Assembly (NCBI GenBank): GCA_030681035.1
Contig: JAUXUI010000100.1
Location: forward strand, 1-64,000
Source of the DNA: Lysobacteraceae bacterium
GTDB lineage: Bacteria; Pseudomonadota; Gammaproteobacteria; Xanthomonadales; Xanthomonadaceae
Reading direction: 5' to 3'
Length of the DNA: 64,000 bases
This document shows, one piece after another, positions 1 to 8,334 of the stretch. A model generated the notes under the pieces. That model was not told the origin of the DNA, ran no database searches, and was given only the letters and a program-made list of their open reading frames with translations. The first letter of the stretch is position 1. Each line of letters begins with the position of its first letter. The translations under genes were made by a program, and so were the position numbers.

Positions 1-3
1 CCT

Positions 4-119
4 AGTCCCGAGTCCCGAGTCCCGAGTCCCGAGTCCCGAGTCCCGAGTCCCGAGTCCCGAGTCCCGAGTCCCGAGTCCCGAGTCCCGAGTCCCGAGTCCC
101 GAGTCCCGAGTCCCGAGTC
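4..119. repeat. Heptamer tandem array (AGTCCCG)n, about 16.5 copies
   Basis: Positions 4-119 are an uninterrupted run of the 7-bp unit AGTCCCG. The same unit, as CGGGACT, recurs five times at 28384-28418, about twice at 28514-28527 and once at 58944-58950. Each time it lies beside related palindromic sequence, so it belongs to a dispersed intergenic family. The window edge may cut the array. There is no coding potential and no spacer structure, so it is not CRISPR. Confidence 0.95.
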
Positions 120-120
120 C

Positions 121-252
121 GTAGGATGGGTAGAGCGCAGCGAAACCCATCATTGCCAGGTGTTGTCGATGGGTTTCGGTCGCTTCGCGACAGCGTTCGC
201 TGCGCGAACTACGCCTTCGCTTCGCTCGGTCGCTGCGCTCTACCCATCCTAC
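121..252. repeat. Inverted-repeat intergenic cassette
   Basis: A perfect 22-bp inverted repeat bounds this segment: 121-142 (GTAGGATGGGTAGAGCGCAG..) pairs with 231-252. Inside and just beyond, 168-279 is a near-identical copy of 58959-59074, with only a few substitutions and a 4-bp indel. Open frames here are by-products of the repeat and are not annotated. It looks like a small non-autonomous or REP-type element; that is inference. Confidence 0.8.
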
Positions 253-383
253 GTCGCTGCCTTTGCGTTCTTTGCGGACGGGGCTTCACGATATTCCCGA
301 GGCCACAGAGCCGGTCGCCACCGCAATCCAGAAATGTCGGGCCAGCATGCCTGCGCGACATGCCCGCACAACGCGACGCGCAC

Positions 384-1451
384 TCAGAACAACTCGACTG
401 TGCCTTGCTGCGGCGTCGCAAGCACTTCGCCGGATGCTGTCAGTTGTTCGAAAAAGTGCAGGCAATTGCGACCATTGCGCTTGGCGTGATACAGCGCCTG
501 ATCGGCCCTGCCCACCAGTGCCGAGGGGATGAAGCGCTGTTCGATCTGGGTAGCCCCCAGACTGATCGTCACCTGCCCGACCTGCGGAAAAATGAAGGAC
601 TCGACGTTGCGGCGGAATTTCTCGAACGCAATCTGCGCACTGCCATGGTCCGGCGCGCCGATGACGATGACGAACTCCTCGCCGCCGAAACGAAACAACA
701 GATCATCATGGCGGAAGCTGCGCTTCATCACCTGCGCCAACAGCAATAGCACCTCATCGCCATACAAATGACCGAGAGTATCGTTGATGCGTTTGAAGTG
801 ATCGATGTCGGCCACTGCCAACCAGTAGCGCGCTGCACCCCGGCGCGTCAAACGGCGTCGCTCATCGTCGGGATGATGTTCCAGCGCCGAAGCAATCAGG
901 CGCAACAAGCGTGAAATGCTGTCATCAAACGTTTTGCGGTTTAACAACCCGGTCAACTTGTCACGCTGATTTTCCTCAAGCAGCGCGTAATGATTGCGGC
1001 TTACTTCGAGCACGCTGCCAAGCGATGCATCTTCCGCCACCAACTGCGGTTCGCGTACCAGCACATAGCCCAATGTGGCGTCGTTGGTACGCAGCGGATA
1101 CATACGCAAACCGGCAACCATGGCACCGGCCGACAGCACCGTGTTCGCCGTCACGGCGCCGACAATTTCCACCCAGTCTCGCTCCATCCAGCCGTAGGGT
1201 GGTTCCTGACTGATCCTCCCGTCCTCACGCGGCGACACCACCGCCTCGCCGGCGTTGACGTGCAGCTTGGTAATGGAATAGCGGCCGGTGCCGCGATCCA
1301 TTCGTAGCCAGAACACCTCGCGCGCACGCAGCAGCATCTGTACCGCGCGCAATAATTGCACTTCCAACAGCTCAAGATCACGCTCAGCCGTCAGCAGCGC
1401 CAACTGTCGCAATACCGGCGCAGCGGCCATGGGCCCGCCCGCAAACGTCAT
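384..1451 (-). CDS. Diguanylate cyclase (GGDEF) with N-terminal GAF-like sensor region
   Basis: Predicted to make cyclic di-GMP from two GTP. The C-terminal half is a GGDEF domain. The signature is GGEEF (in RFGGEEFVIVIG), with metal-binding Asp in VADIDHFKRIND, so it should be active. An RHDD motif lies five residues before GGEEF, which matches the RxxD inhibitory I-site, so product feedback is expected. Roughly residues 10-150 have no membrane segment and look like a small-ligand (GAF-like) sensor; that assignment is tentative. The start could also be the ATG at 1430. Upstream on the same strand (1515-1541) is a good sigma-28 promoter, implying co-expression with late flagellar and chemotaxis genes. 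Its targets could include the PilZ protein at 62.2 kb. Confidence 0.9.
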   Translation of the reverse strand: MTFAGGPMAAAPVLRQLALLTAERDLELLEVQLLRAVQMLLRAREVFWLRMDRGTGRYSITKLHVNAGEAVVSPREDGRISQEPPYGWMERDWVEIVGAVTANTVLSAGAMVAGLRMYPLRTNDATLGYVLVREPQLVAEDASLGSVLEVSRNHYALLEENQRDKLTGLLNRKTFDDSISRLLRLIASALEHHPDDERRRLTRRGAARYWLAVADIDHFKRINDTLGHLYGDEVLLLLAQVMKRSFRHDDLLFRFGGEEFVIVIGAPDHGSAQIAFEKFRRNVESFIFPQVGQVTISLGATQIEQRFIPSALVGRADQALYHAKRNGRNCLHFFEQLTASGEVLATPQQGTVELF

Positions 1452-1514
1452 CGTGATACCGACGCGGCTTCGTTGATCACCATGACACCTCTGATTGCCC
1501 GACTTTCACTCGTT

Positions 1515-1541
1515 TTATCGGCCAGATAGCGAAAAGCTTGA
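1515..1541 (-). promoter_or_regulatory. Predicted sigma-28 (FliA) promoter of the diguanylate cyclase
   Basis: Reading the minus strand, TCAAGCTT (1541-1534), an 11-nt spacer and GCCGATAA (1522-1515) match the FliA consensus TAAAGTTT-N11-GCCGATAA at 6/8 and 8/8 positions. Transcription would start near 1508, about 57 nt before the ATG at 1451. The spacing and -10 match equal those of the cheV and flgM sites in this window. Confidence 0.65.
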
Positions 1542-1604
1542 ACGATACGCCGTAACCCACTGTGCAATCAAATCATTCTCGCATCATGGCCGCAGTGACA
1601 TTGA

Positions 1605-3506
1605 TCACGCCGTGCTGGGGTTTTCAAGCGCTTGCCAGCGCTGATACAGGGTGTCAAGTTCAGCCTGAATTCCGGCCATCTTGGCGTTATGTTCGGCAAT
1701 AATTGCGCCATTGCGCTGATAAAATTCCGGCTCCGTCAGTTGTGCGCCAAGCTGAGCCAACTCAGCCTCCATGCCTTCGATACGCGCCGGCAATTGCTCC
1801 AGTTCGCGCGTGTCCTTGAAGCTGAGCTTGCGTTTGGCCGGCGGCGAGGTTGCGGGCGTTGCTGCAATCGAAGACGGCGCGGCGGCCCTGTCCGGCATCA
1901 CCGCGCCCGCCGCCGATGCCGCGCGGCGTTGACGCAACCAGTCGCTGTAGCCGCCGACAAACTCGCCAATCTGGCCATTGCCTTCCATGACGATGGTCGA
2001 GGTGACCACGGCATCAAGAAAATCGCGGTCGTGGCTGACCAGCAGCAAGGTGCCGGGATAGTCGGCGAGCAGGTCTTCGAGCAGTTCCAGGGTTTCCACG
2101 TCGAGGTCGTTGGTGGGCTCGTCCATCACCAGCAGGTTCGAGGGCTGCGCGAACAACTTGGCCAGCAGCAGGCGGTTTCGCTCACCGCCCGAGAGCCGGG
2201 TGATCGGCGCACGCGCGCGCTCGGGAGTGAACAAGAAGTCTTGCAAGTATCCGATCACGTGCTTGCGGCCACCATTGATCTCGATGAACTCGCGACCTTC
2301 AGACACATTGTCGAGCGCGTTCCAGTCATCGCGCAGGGTGCCGCGATGCTGGTCGAAGTAGGCGATCTGCAGGTTGCTGCCGCGCTGTACTTCACCCGTC
2401 TGCGGTTGCAGATCACCGAGCAGCAGCCGCAACAGGGTGGTTTTACCGCTGCCATTGGCACCGACCAGGCCGATGCGGTCGCCACGCAGGATGGTGGTAG
2501 AAAACTCCTGCACCAGTGGCAAGCCGGGGTAGCCGAAGCTGATGCCCTTGGCCTCGATCACCTTGCGCCCGGAAGCACCGGCATCGGCCACTGCCATTTT
2601 CACCGCGCCTTGTTGCTCACGGCGCTGTTCGCGGTCTCGGCGCATTTGTTCCAGCCGGCGCACGCGGCCTTCATCGCGGGTACGGCGCGCCTTGATGCCC
2701 TGGCGAATCCACACTTCTTCCTGCGCCAGCATTTTGTCGAAACGCGCGTTGCCCTGCGCCTCGGAGTTCAGGCGTTCCTCGCGACGGCGCACGTAGTTGT
2801 CCCAGTTACCCGGCCACGAGGTCACCTGTCCACGATCGATTTCCACGATCCGGGTGGCCAGCGCGCGCAGGAAGCGGCGATCATGGGTGACGAAGATCAG
2901 CGCGCCCTTGCGCGCCGCCAGAAAACCTTCCAGCCAGTCGATTGAAGCAATATCCAGATGGTTGGTGGGCTCGTCTAGCAGCAACAGATCGGGCTCGGTG
3001 ACCAGCGCCTGACCCAGCAGCACGCGGCGCTTCATGCCGCCCGACAACGCTGAAAACTCGGCATCTTCCGGCAAATCCAGGCGCTGGATCACCTGCTCCA
3101 CACGGCTATCCACCGACCAGCCATCGTGCGCCTCGATCAAGGTCTGCACCTGCGCCATGGCGTCAACATCCACCTGCCCTTCGGGCGCGTGGCTGAGCCG
3201 GTGGAAAGTGGCCAGCCAGTCGCCGAGCTCGCCCAGCCCCTGCGCCACCACATCGTAAACACTGCCGGCCAACGCCGGCGGCACTTCCTGGGTGAGGCGC
3301 GCAATGCGCAAACCATCGGTCAGCCGCAGTTGCCCGTCGTCGGCGCGGATATCACCGGACAGCAGGCGCAGCAAGGTGGATTTGCCGGCACCGTTACGGC
3401 CGATCAGGGCAATGCGTTCGCCGGGTTCCACGCTGAAATCCACTTTTTCAAGTAGCAGCGGGCCACCGACGCCGTAGTCGACGTGGTTGAGAGTGATCAA
3501 AGGCAT
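1605..3506 (-). CDS. uup: ABC-F ATPase Uup
   Basis: A 633-residue soluble ABC-F protein with two ATPase cassettes and no membrane domain. Cassette 1 shows Walker A GRNGAGKST, signature LSGGMKRR and Walker B LLLLDEPTNHLD. Cassette 2 shows GANGSGKTT, LSGGERNR and LLVMDEPTNDLD. A basic linker between them and a C-terminal coiled coil (KRKLSFKDTRELEQLPARIE) are diagnostic of the Uup branch, which binds branched DNA and ribosomes and affects precise transposon excision. The frame continues upstream to 3617, but the ATG at 3506 (MPLITLNHVDYG) matches the usual family N terminus. It is divergent from the SLOG-like gene, with 193 bp between the starts. Confidence 0.95.
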   Translation of the reverse strand: MPLITLNHVDYGVGGPLLLEKVDFSVEPGERIALIGRNGAGKSTLLRLLSGDIRADDGQLRLTDGLRIARLTQEVPPALAGSVYDVVAQGLGELGDWLATFHRLSHAPEGQVDVDAMAQVQTLIEAHDGWSVDSRVEQVIQRLDLPEDAEFSALSGGMKRRVLLGQALVTEPDLLLLDEPTNHLDIASIDWLEGFLAARKGALIFVTHDRRFLRALATRIVEIDRGQVTSWPGNWDNYVRRREERLNSEAQGNARFDKMLAQEEVWIRQGIKARRTRDEGRVRRLEQMRRDREQRREQQGAVKMAVADAGASGRKVIEAKGISFGYPGLPLVQEFSTTILRGDRIGLVGANGSGKTTLLRLLLGDLQPQTGEVQRGSNLQIAYFDQHRGTLRDDWNALDNVSEGREFIEINGGRKHVIGYLQDFLFTPERARAPITRLSGGERNRLLLAKLFAQPSNLLVMDEPTNDLDVETLELLEDLLADYPGTLLLVSHDRDFLDAVVTSTIVMEGNGQIGEFVGGYSDWLRQRRAASAAGAVMPDRAAAPSSIAATPATSPPAKRKLSFKDTRELEQLPARIEGMEAELAQLGAQLTEPEFYQRNGAIIAEHNAKMAGIQAELDTLYQRWQALENPSTA

Positions 3507-3699
3507 CCGACCATTGTACGTGAGCGCGTCGTAGCGCAGTGGCGAAAGTGTGTTGCCACGAACATCGTGCAATCCAGAGGCTGGCCGAACGTCTGCTCGA
3601 ATGCCACGCCCACCCATGACAAGGCCGTCTGCTACCGTTTATTGCGTTGTTTCGCTACACAACTGTACGCAACGGGTACAGGCAGACGGAGTAGCAAGC

Positions 3700-5436
3700 A
3701 TGGCGCACACACAAGAATCAACCATTGCGCTCGCCAACCTGACGATCGGCGTCACTGCGCACCGCCACATCGATCCGGCACGCGAGCCGTTGGTGCGCCA
3801 GCGTGTGCGCGAGTTCCTGTTCCGTTTGCAGCACGAGTTTCCCGACCTGCCGCTGCAACTGGTCTCGGCGCTGGCCGCCGGTGGTGACCAACTCGTTGCC
3901 GAGGAAGCGCTGGCCCTGGACATTCCGGTGCTGGCGCCGCTGCCGATGGCACAGGCCGAGTACGAGCGCGATTTTGACGACCCCGAGACGCTGCGCCGGT
4001 TTCGCAACCTGCTCGCCCGCAGTGAGGTGCGAATCCTGCCGCTGACCCCCGGCAATAATGCCGAAGACATCGCTGCTGGCGGCGCACCGCGCGACCGGCA
4101 ATACGCGCAATTGGGGGTGTTCGTTTCCAGCCATTGCCAGATACTGCTGGCACTGTGGGACGGTGAGCCATCGGCTGCCGTAGGCGGCACCGCCGAGGTG
4201 GTGCATTTCCACCTGCACGAGTCGATGCCAGCGTTGGGCTGGTCGGTGCCAACCCCCAACCAACTGGCGGAAGAGACCAACGATCTGGTTTACCACATGC
4301 CCTGTGTGCGGATTACCCGGAAAGAAGCTCGCGGCGAGCCACCACCCGCGCCGCGTTGGCTAACCGCCGATCGCTCGTGGCCCGGTACCGACCCGATACC
4401 TCATGAACACCGGGTGCTGTTTATGCACATGCAAGCCTACAACCGCGATCTCTGCCGCCACGGCGCGAGGATTGACGCCGATGCTGCTGGGCTGTTCCAG
4501 GCCAATGACGAGCAGCACCGGGATACCCGCCTGATGCACCGGCTTGACACCCTGTACCGGCAGTCCGACTGGCTGGCCGTGCATTATCAGCGCAGGGTAA
4601 GACATGGCCTGATTGCCACCCACTTGCTGGCGGTTGCGATGGGGCTTGCGTACATCGCTTATGACAACGTTCACGCGGACTGGCGGTTGCTGCTGATTTT
4701 CCTGTTGTGTTTCGGCATTGGCTGGCTCTGGTATCGCGTTGGCCAACGCCGCGACTGGCACCGAAAATACCTCGACTACCGGGCGCTGGCCGAGGGCCTG
4801 CGCGTACAGTTGTATTGGCATCTGGCCGGCGTGCGCGCCAGCGAGGAAGTCCTGTTCGCCTATGACAGCTTCCTGCAAAAACAGGATATCGAGCTGGGCT
4901 GGATCCGCCATGTGATGCGCGGCGCGAGCCTGATCCACGACCGCCGTCGCGCACCCGGGCTGGAGTGGCTGCACTGGAGCATCGCCGACTGGGTAGGAAG
5001 CAAAGAAAGCCACCGCGGGCAGCTCAGCTACTACGCACGCAAATCGGCGCAGTGCGAGGCACGCTACCGGATTACCCGTCGCGTGTCCGCGCTGGCGCTG
5101 GTCACCGGGCTCGGGGTCGCAGTGCTGCTGATAGTGCTGAACCAACGCCTGAGCCCAACCGTGGCCAACTATCTGCTGGTGCTGGTCGGGCTGCTACCAC
5201 TGATTGCCGGCGTGCGTAACGCCTATGGCCACAAGCAGGCGGAAAAGGAATTGATCAAGCAGTACCGCTTCATGGGCAGCATCTTCGCCCGAGCCCGCAA
5301 GCAGCTCGATGTGGCTAGCGATGACGATCAGCGTCGCGGCATCCTCAAGGCTCTGGGTGAAGCTTGCCTGCAGGAGCACACCGAATGGATCCTGATGCAC
5401 CGCGAACGGCCGCTGGAGCAAAGCCAGTTGACTTGA
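3700..5436 (+). CDS. SLOG-like domain protein with two pairs of transmembrane helices
   Basis: A 578-residue protein starting at the ATG at 3700, behind a GGAG ribosome site. Residues about 12-150 look like a SLOG (YpsA/TRPM-type Rossmann) nucleotide-sensing fold. They open with IGVTAHRHID and contain LVSALAAGGDQLVAEEALAL, the glycine-rich stretch that in YpsA-like proteins contacts nucleotides. Four hydrophobic segments follow as two hairpins, about residues 302-322/328-347 and 462-482/491-508, then a charged helical C terminus. SLOG domains bind NAD- or nucleotide-derived signals (for example in Thoeris ThsA), and SLOG-TM proteins are proposed membrane effectors. A TIR gene follows 200 bp downstream on the same strand. 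No close characterised homologue is recognised, so a defence role is inference. Confidence 0.7.
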   Translation: MAHTQESTIALANLTIGVTAHRHIDPAREPLVRQRVREFLFRLQHEFPDLPLQLVSALAAGGDQLVAEEALALDIPVLAPLPMAQAEYERDFDDPETLRRFRNLLARSEVRILPLTPGNNAEDIAAGGAPRDRQYAQLGVFVSSHCQILLALWDGEPSAAVGGTAEVVHFHLHESMPALGWSVPTPNQLAEETNDLVYHMPCVRITRKEARGEPPPAPRWLTADRSWPGTDPIPHEHRVLFMHMQAYNRDLCRHGARIDADAAGLFQANDEQHRDTRLMHRLDTLYRQSDWLAVHYQRRVRHGLIATHLLAVAMGLAYIAYDNVHADWRLLLIFLLCFGIGWLWYRVGQRRDWHRKYLDYRALAEGLRVQLYWHLAGVRASEEVLFAYDSFLQKQDIELGWIRHVMRGASLIHDRRRAPGLEWLHWSIADWVGSKESHRGQLSYYARKSAQCEARYRITRRVSALALVTGLGVAVLLIVLNQRLSPTVANYLLVLVGLLPLIAGVRNAYGHKQAEKELIKQYRFMGSIFARARKQLDVASDDDQRRGILKALGEACLQEHTEWILMHRERPLEQSQLT

Positions 5437-5510
5437 GCGCTACGCACTGCCAACCGCGCACCACCGATTCGCGCAACAACACCAGCCCAAAGTGCCAACG
5501 CAAATGCCCG

Positions 5511-5526
5511 CGCCGGAAAACCGGCG
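5511..5526. other. Small hairpin between the SLOG-like and TIR genes
   Basis: CGCCGG-AAAA-CCGGCG forms a six-pair stem with an AAAA loop inside the 200-bp gap. It lacks a U tract, so it is not a typical terminator. The rest of the gap carries no convincing gene. Confidence 0.4.
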
Positions 5527-5636
5527 GCAGCGCGCGCTGGACGCGCATGCCGCGCCCGACCCGCGTTTGGCCGGCGCATCACGGTTCTTGCGTTGCTACG
5601 TTGCGGGCGGACTTGGGATTTCGGGAGTCAAACGCA

Positions 5637-7691
5637 TTGGCCGGACGCTATCACGCATTCATCAGCTACAGCCACGCCGACGAAACCTGGGCGCGCTGGC
5701 TGCAACGCGCGCTGGAGCGCTACCGGGTGCCAAAGCGGTTGCGCCAACGCGAAAATGCCGATTTGCTGCCGGCCCGCCTGTACCCGGTGTTTCGTGACCG
5801 CGACGAGTTGGCCTCGGCCGACGATCTGTCCGAAGCGATCCTGCGCGCACTGGCCGAATCAGGTGCGCTAATCGTGGTGTGCTCACCGGCTGCTGCCGCC
5901 TCGCGCTGGGTCAACGAAGAAATCCGCTACTTTCAGGCGCGTGGACTCAGCCATCGGGTGTTTTGCCTGCTGGTGGCCGGCAGCCCGGATCCGAGCGCTA
6001 GCGATTGCGCCTTCCCGCCGGCTCTGCTGCACAACGAGGATGGCAGCCCGCGCCACGAGCCGCTGGCCGCCGATGTGTTCAGCGACGGCAAACACAATGC
6101 CCTGCTGAAGATTGCCGCCGGTTTGCTGTGTGTCGGTGTTGACGATCTCAAGCGCCGCGATGCCCAGCGCCGCGCGTGGATCCGCTCAATGCTGACCACC
6201 GGTCTGCTGGTGATCTCCACCGTTACCGTCAGCCTGGCGATCGTGGCGTATCTGTCGCGCCAGGAGTCTGAGGTTCGACGTGGCCAGGCAGAGCATTTGA
6301 TCAATTTCATGCTGGGCGACCTGCGCAGCAAACTCGAACCGCTCGGCAAGCTCGACCTGCTCGATGCGGTCGGCGATCAGGCAGAAAGTTACTTCGACGC
6401 ATTGGGTGATCGCGGCACTGCAGCAGAAGTGCTGGCGCGCGCGATAGCACTGCGCCAGATCGGCGAGGTGCGCTTCAGCCAGGGCCGCCTCAAGCCGGCG
6501 CTTGCCGCGTTCAGGAAATCGCTTGCTCAGGCACAGGCGCTACATACCCGCGAACCGGAAAACAACGATTATCTGTTCGAACTGGGGCAGGCCGAGTTCT
6601 GGGTCGGCTACGTGGCCTGGCAGCGCAACGACCTGGATTTTGCCGACAACGCTCTGGAGCGCTATATGCAGCGTAGCCGCGAGTTGCTGGCACGGGAGCC
6701 GAAAAATGCCGGCTACAAACGCGAGCTCGCCTACGCCTACAGCAACCTTGGCAGCGTCGCCCGCGAGCGCGGCATGGCCGCCGACGCCCTGAGCCATTTC
6801 AATGATTCGCAGGCCGTGCTGCGGCAACTGCTGGTCGACTCGCCCAATGATGATGCGCTGATATTCGACCTCAGTGAAGGCTTGTCGTGGATCGGCTCCA
6901 CCCTGCTTGACCTCGGCCGGATTGCCGAAAGCGAACAGGCATTCCGGGAAACGTACAGTCTGCTCGCGAAGCTGCATGCAACTGGCGAGAATCCGCGCTA
7001 CAGCAACCGCTATGGCGTCGCCGGTACGTTTTTGGCACTGGTCCTGACCCATCAGGGCAATGTTGCCGAAGCCAAGGCTCTGCTGGATGAAAGCACCCGC
7101 GTCTGCCAGGCCCTGGTTGACCACGATCCGAGCAATGCCGAATGGCGTTATTCGCTGTACAACAGCCAACGCGCGCAGGCCGAGCTGGCACGTGCTACCG
7201 GCGAATTCGGGCTCGCTGACCGGCTTCTGACCCGTGCCCATACAGGCTTTTCCCAACTCACTTCCGAAGACCCAAGCAACCGCGACTACGCGCGCGCGCT
7301 GGCCATGGTCGAACGCCTGCAGGCATTGCGCGTACTCGATATCGGCCATCCCGAGCTGGCCATGTCACCAGCGATCAGCGCGATGGCCCGTGCCGATGCG
7401 GCGATGGATGAAAAGGGCCGCGATAGCGCCAAACTCGATACCGCGCAAATCGCGGAAACACTGGGCCGCATCCAGCACGCGGCCGGCCAGACGGCGCTGG
7501 CGGAAGCGAGTTGGAGCAAAGCGCGCGAACTGCTCAAGAACGGCGCGCAAACCGGGGTGATGAACATGCTGCTTCGCGCCGAACTCGCTCAGGACAGCGG
7601 CGACACCGATCAAGCGCTGGAGCTGGCTGACGCATTGCGCAACGCAGGGTTCAACGACCCACGCTACCCGCTGCCAACCCGAAAACAATGA
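5637..7691 (+). CDS. TIR domain - transmembrane - TPR repeat protein
   Basis: A predicted membrane-anchored TIR protein of 684 residues. The frame is open from 5364, but the TTG at 5637 is preferred: GGGAG lies 9 nt upstream and the TIR fold starts at once (GRYHAFISYSHADETW). TIR residues about 4-150 include FRDRDELASADDLSEAI and SPAAAASRWVNEEI; the latter carries the conserved Ser/Trp/Glu pattern of bacterial TIRs, whose Glu is catalytic for NAD hydrolysis or cyclisation. One TM helix (about 186-207) follows, then LINFMLGDLRSKLEPLG and TPR-like helices to the end. The topology suggests a cytosolic TIR with a TPR-bearing region on the other side of the membrane, or folded back. Its neighbours are a SLOG-like membrane protein upstream and a small protein 54 bp downstream. 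Confidence 0.85.
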   Translation: MAGRYHAFISYSHADETWARWLQRALERYRVPKRLRQRENADLLPARLYPVFRDRDELASADDLSEAILRALAESGALIVVCSPAAAASRWVNEEIRYFQARGLSHRVFCLLVAGSPDPSASDCAFPPALLHNEDGSPRHEPLAADVFSDGKHNALLKIAAGLLCVGVDDLKRRDAQRRAWIRSMLTTGLLVISTVTVSLAIVAYLSRQESEVRRGQAEHLINFMLGDLRSKLEPLGKLDLLDAVGDQAESYFDALGDRGTAAEVLARAIALRQIGEVRFSQGRLKPALAAFRKSLAQAQALHTREPENNDYLFELGQAEFWVGYVAWQRNDLDFADNALERYMQRSRELLAREPKNAGYKRELAYAYSNLGSVARERGMAADALSHFNDSQAVLRQLLVDSPNDDALIFDLSEGLSWIGSTLLDLGRIAESEQAFRETYSLLAKLHATGENPRYSNRYGVAGTFLALVLTHQGNVAEAKALLDESTRVCQALVDHDPSNAEWRYSLYNSQRAQAELARATGEFGLADRLLTRAHTGFSQLTSEDPSNRDYARALAMVERLQALRVLDIGHPELAMSPAISAMARADAAMDEKGRDSAKLDTAQIAETLGRIQHAAGQTALAEASWSKARELLKNGAQTGVMNMLLRAELAQDSGDTDQALELADALRNAGFNDPRYPLPTRKQ

Positions 7692-7745
7692 CTCACCCCG
7701 CCGTCGAATCCCCGCCGGCCATCACCCACCGCAAGGAGCTACGCC

Positions 7746-8159
7746 ATGGACCAGCCCGCCGACACCAATGGCCAACCCGCCAACCCGCCCTTCGTCACCC
7801 TCAGCGTGCAAAAAGGTGCGCCTGCCGAGGCCGGTTGGGCAACGATTGATGGTTGCGGCAACACATACACCTACCGTTACGATGGCGGCACCGACGATCA
7901 CGGCAACGTCGTGGTGCATGGTCGCGGGCAAGTGGTGATCACGGTCAAACTGGCCAGCGACCCGGCGCTGCAAATCAGTGGCGTCAGTTTCGACAACGAC
8001 CCGGGGCAGCAACTTTCCAGCCCGAACAATTCACCGCGCGTCGCCACCATCAAGAACAGGAACACCGCGCCGATGGAAAATGCGTACTACGCGCTGGAGG
8101 TGACCGACACCAGCAACGACTGCGCACTGACTTTCGACCCGATGATTTCCAACCGCTAA
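7746..8159 (+). CDS. Small DP-EP-family-like protein
   Basis: A 137-residue, probably beta-rich soluble protein without signal peptide or TM segment. The start is supported by AAGGAG at 7734-7739. The C-terminal TFDPMISNR and internal FDNDPGQQL recall the DP-EP family, as I remember it from Shewanella SO1698, a small fold described as self-cleaving at an Asp-Pro bond. That link is from memory and tentative. It sits 54 bp after the TIR gene and is followed by a strong palindrome, so it probably closes the same transcription unit. Its role in that unit is unknown. Confidence 0.55.
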   Translation: MDQPADTNGQPANPPFVTLSVQKGAPAEAGWATIDGCGNTYTYRYDGGTDDHGNVVVHGRGQVVITVKLASDPALQISGVSFDNDPGQQLSSPNNSPRVATIKNRNTAPMENAYYALEVTDTSNDCALTFDPMISNR

Positions 8160-8168
8160 CCGGATCGG

Positions 8169-8207
8169 CGCGAAGGCCAGTGGCGTCAGTCGCCGCTGGC
8201 CTTCGCG
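8169..8207 (+). terminator. Long hairpin after the SLOG/TIR/DP-EP unit
   Basis: CGCGAAGGCCAG (8169-8180) pairs perfectly with CTGGCCTTCGCG (8196-8207), and an inner GGCG/CGCC extends the stem. No T run follows, so it may be a processing or 3'-protective structure rather than a canonical intrinsic terminator. Its place 10 bp after the DP-EP-like stop codon suggests it ends that unit. Confidence 0.55.
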
Positions 8208-8334
8208 ATCAGCGCATCGTTGCAGTGCAGGGTGATGTCACCGGTGCAGCATGCGGCGCAGCAACATTGCCAAATCGGAACCCTTCAGGCAGGTCGGCGT
8301 CTGAGTTGACATCTCCTCTCGCAAGGAACCCGGC

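Noticed and set aside
4-119. CRISPR array
   Set aside because: The repeat unit is 7 bp with no spacers; it is a simple tandem repeat.
1632-2945. 437-codon plus-strand open frame
   Set aside because: Antisense to uup; no domain can be recognised.
3550-3699. 50-codon N-terminal extension of the SLOG-like protein
   Set aside because: No ribosome site, low-complexity composition, and the domain starts right after the ATG at 3700, which has GGAG upstream.
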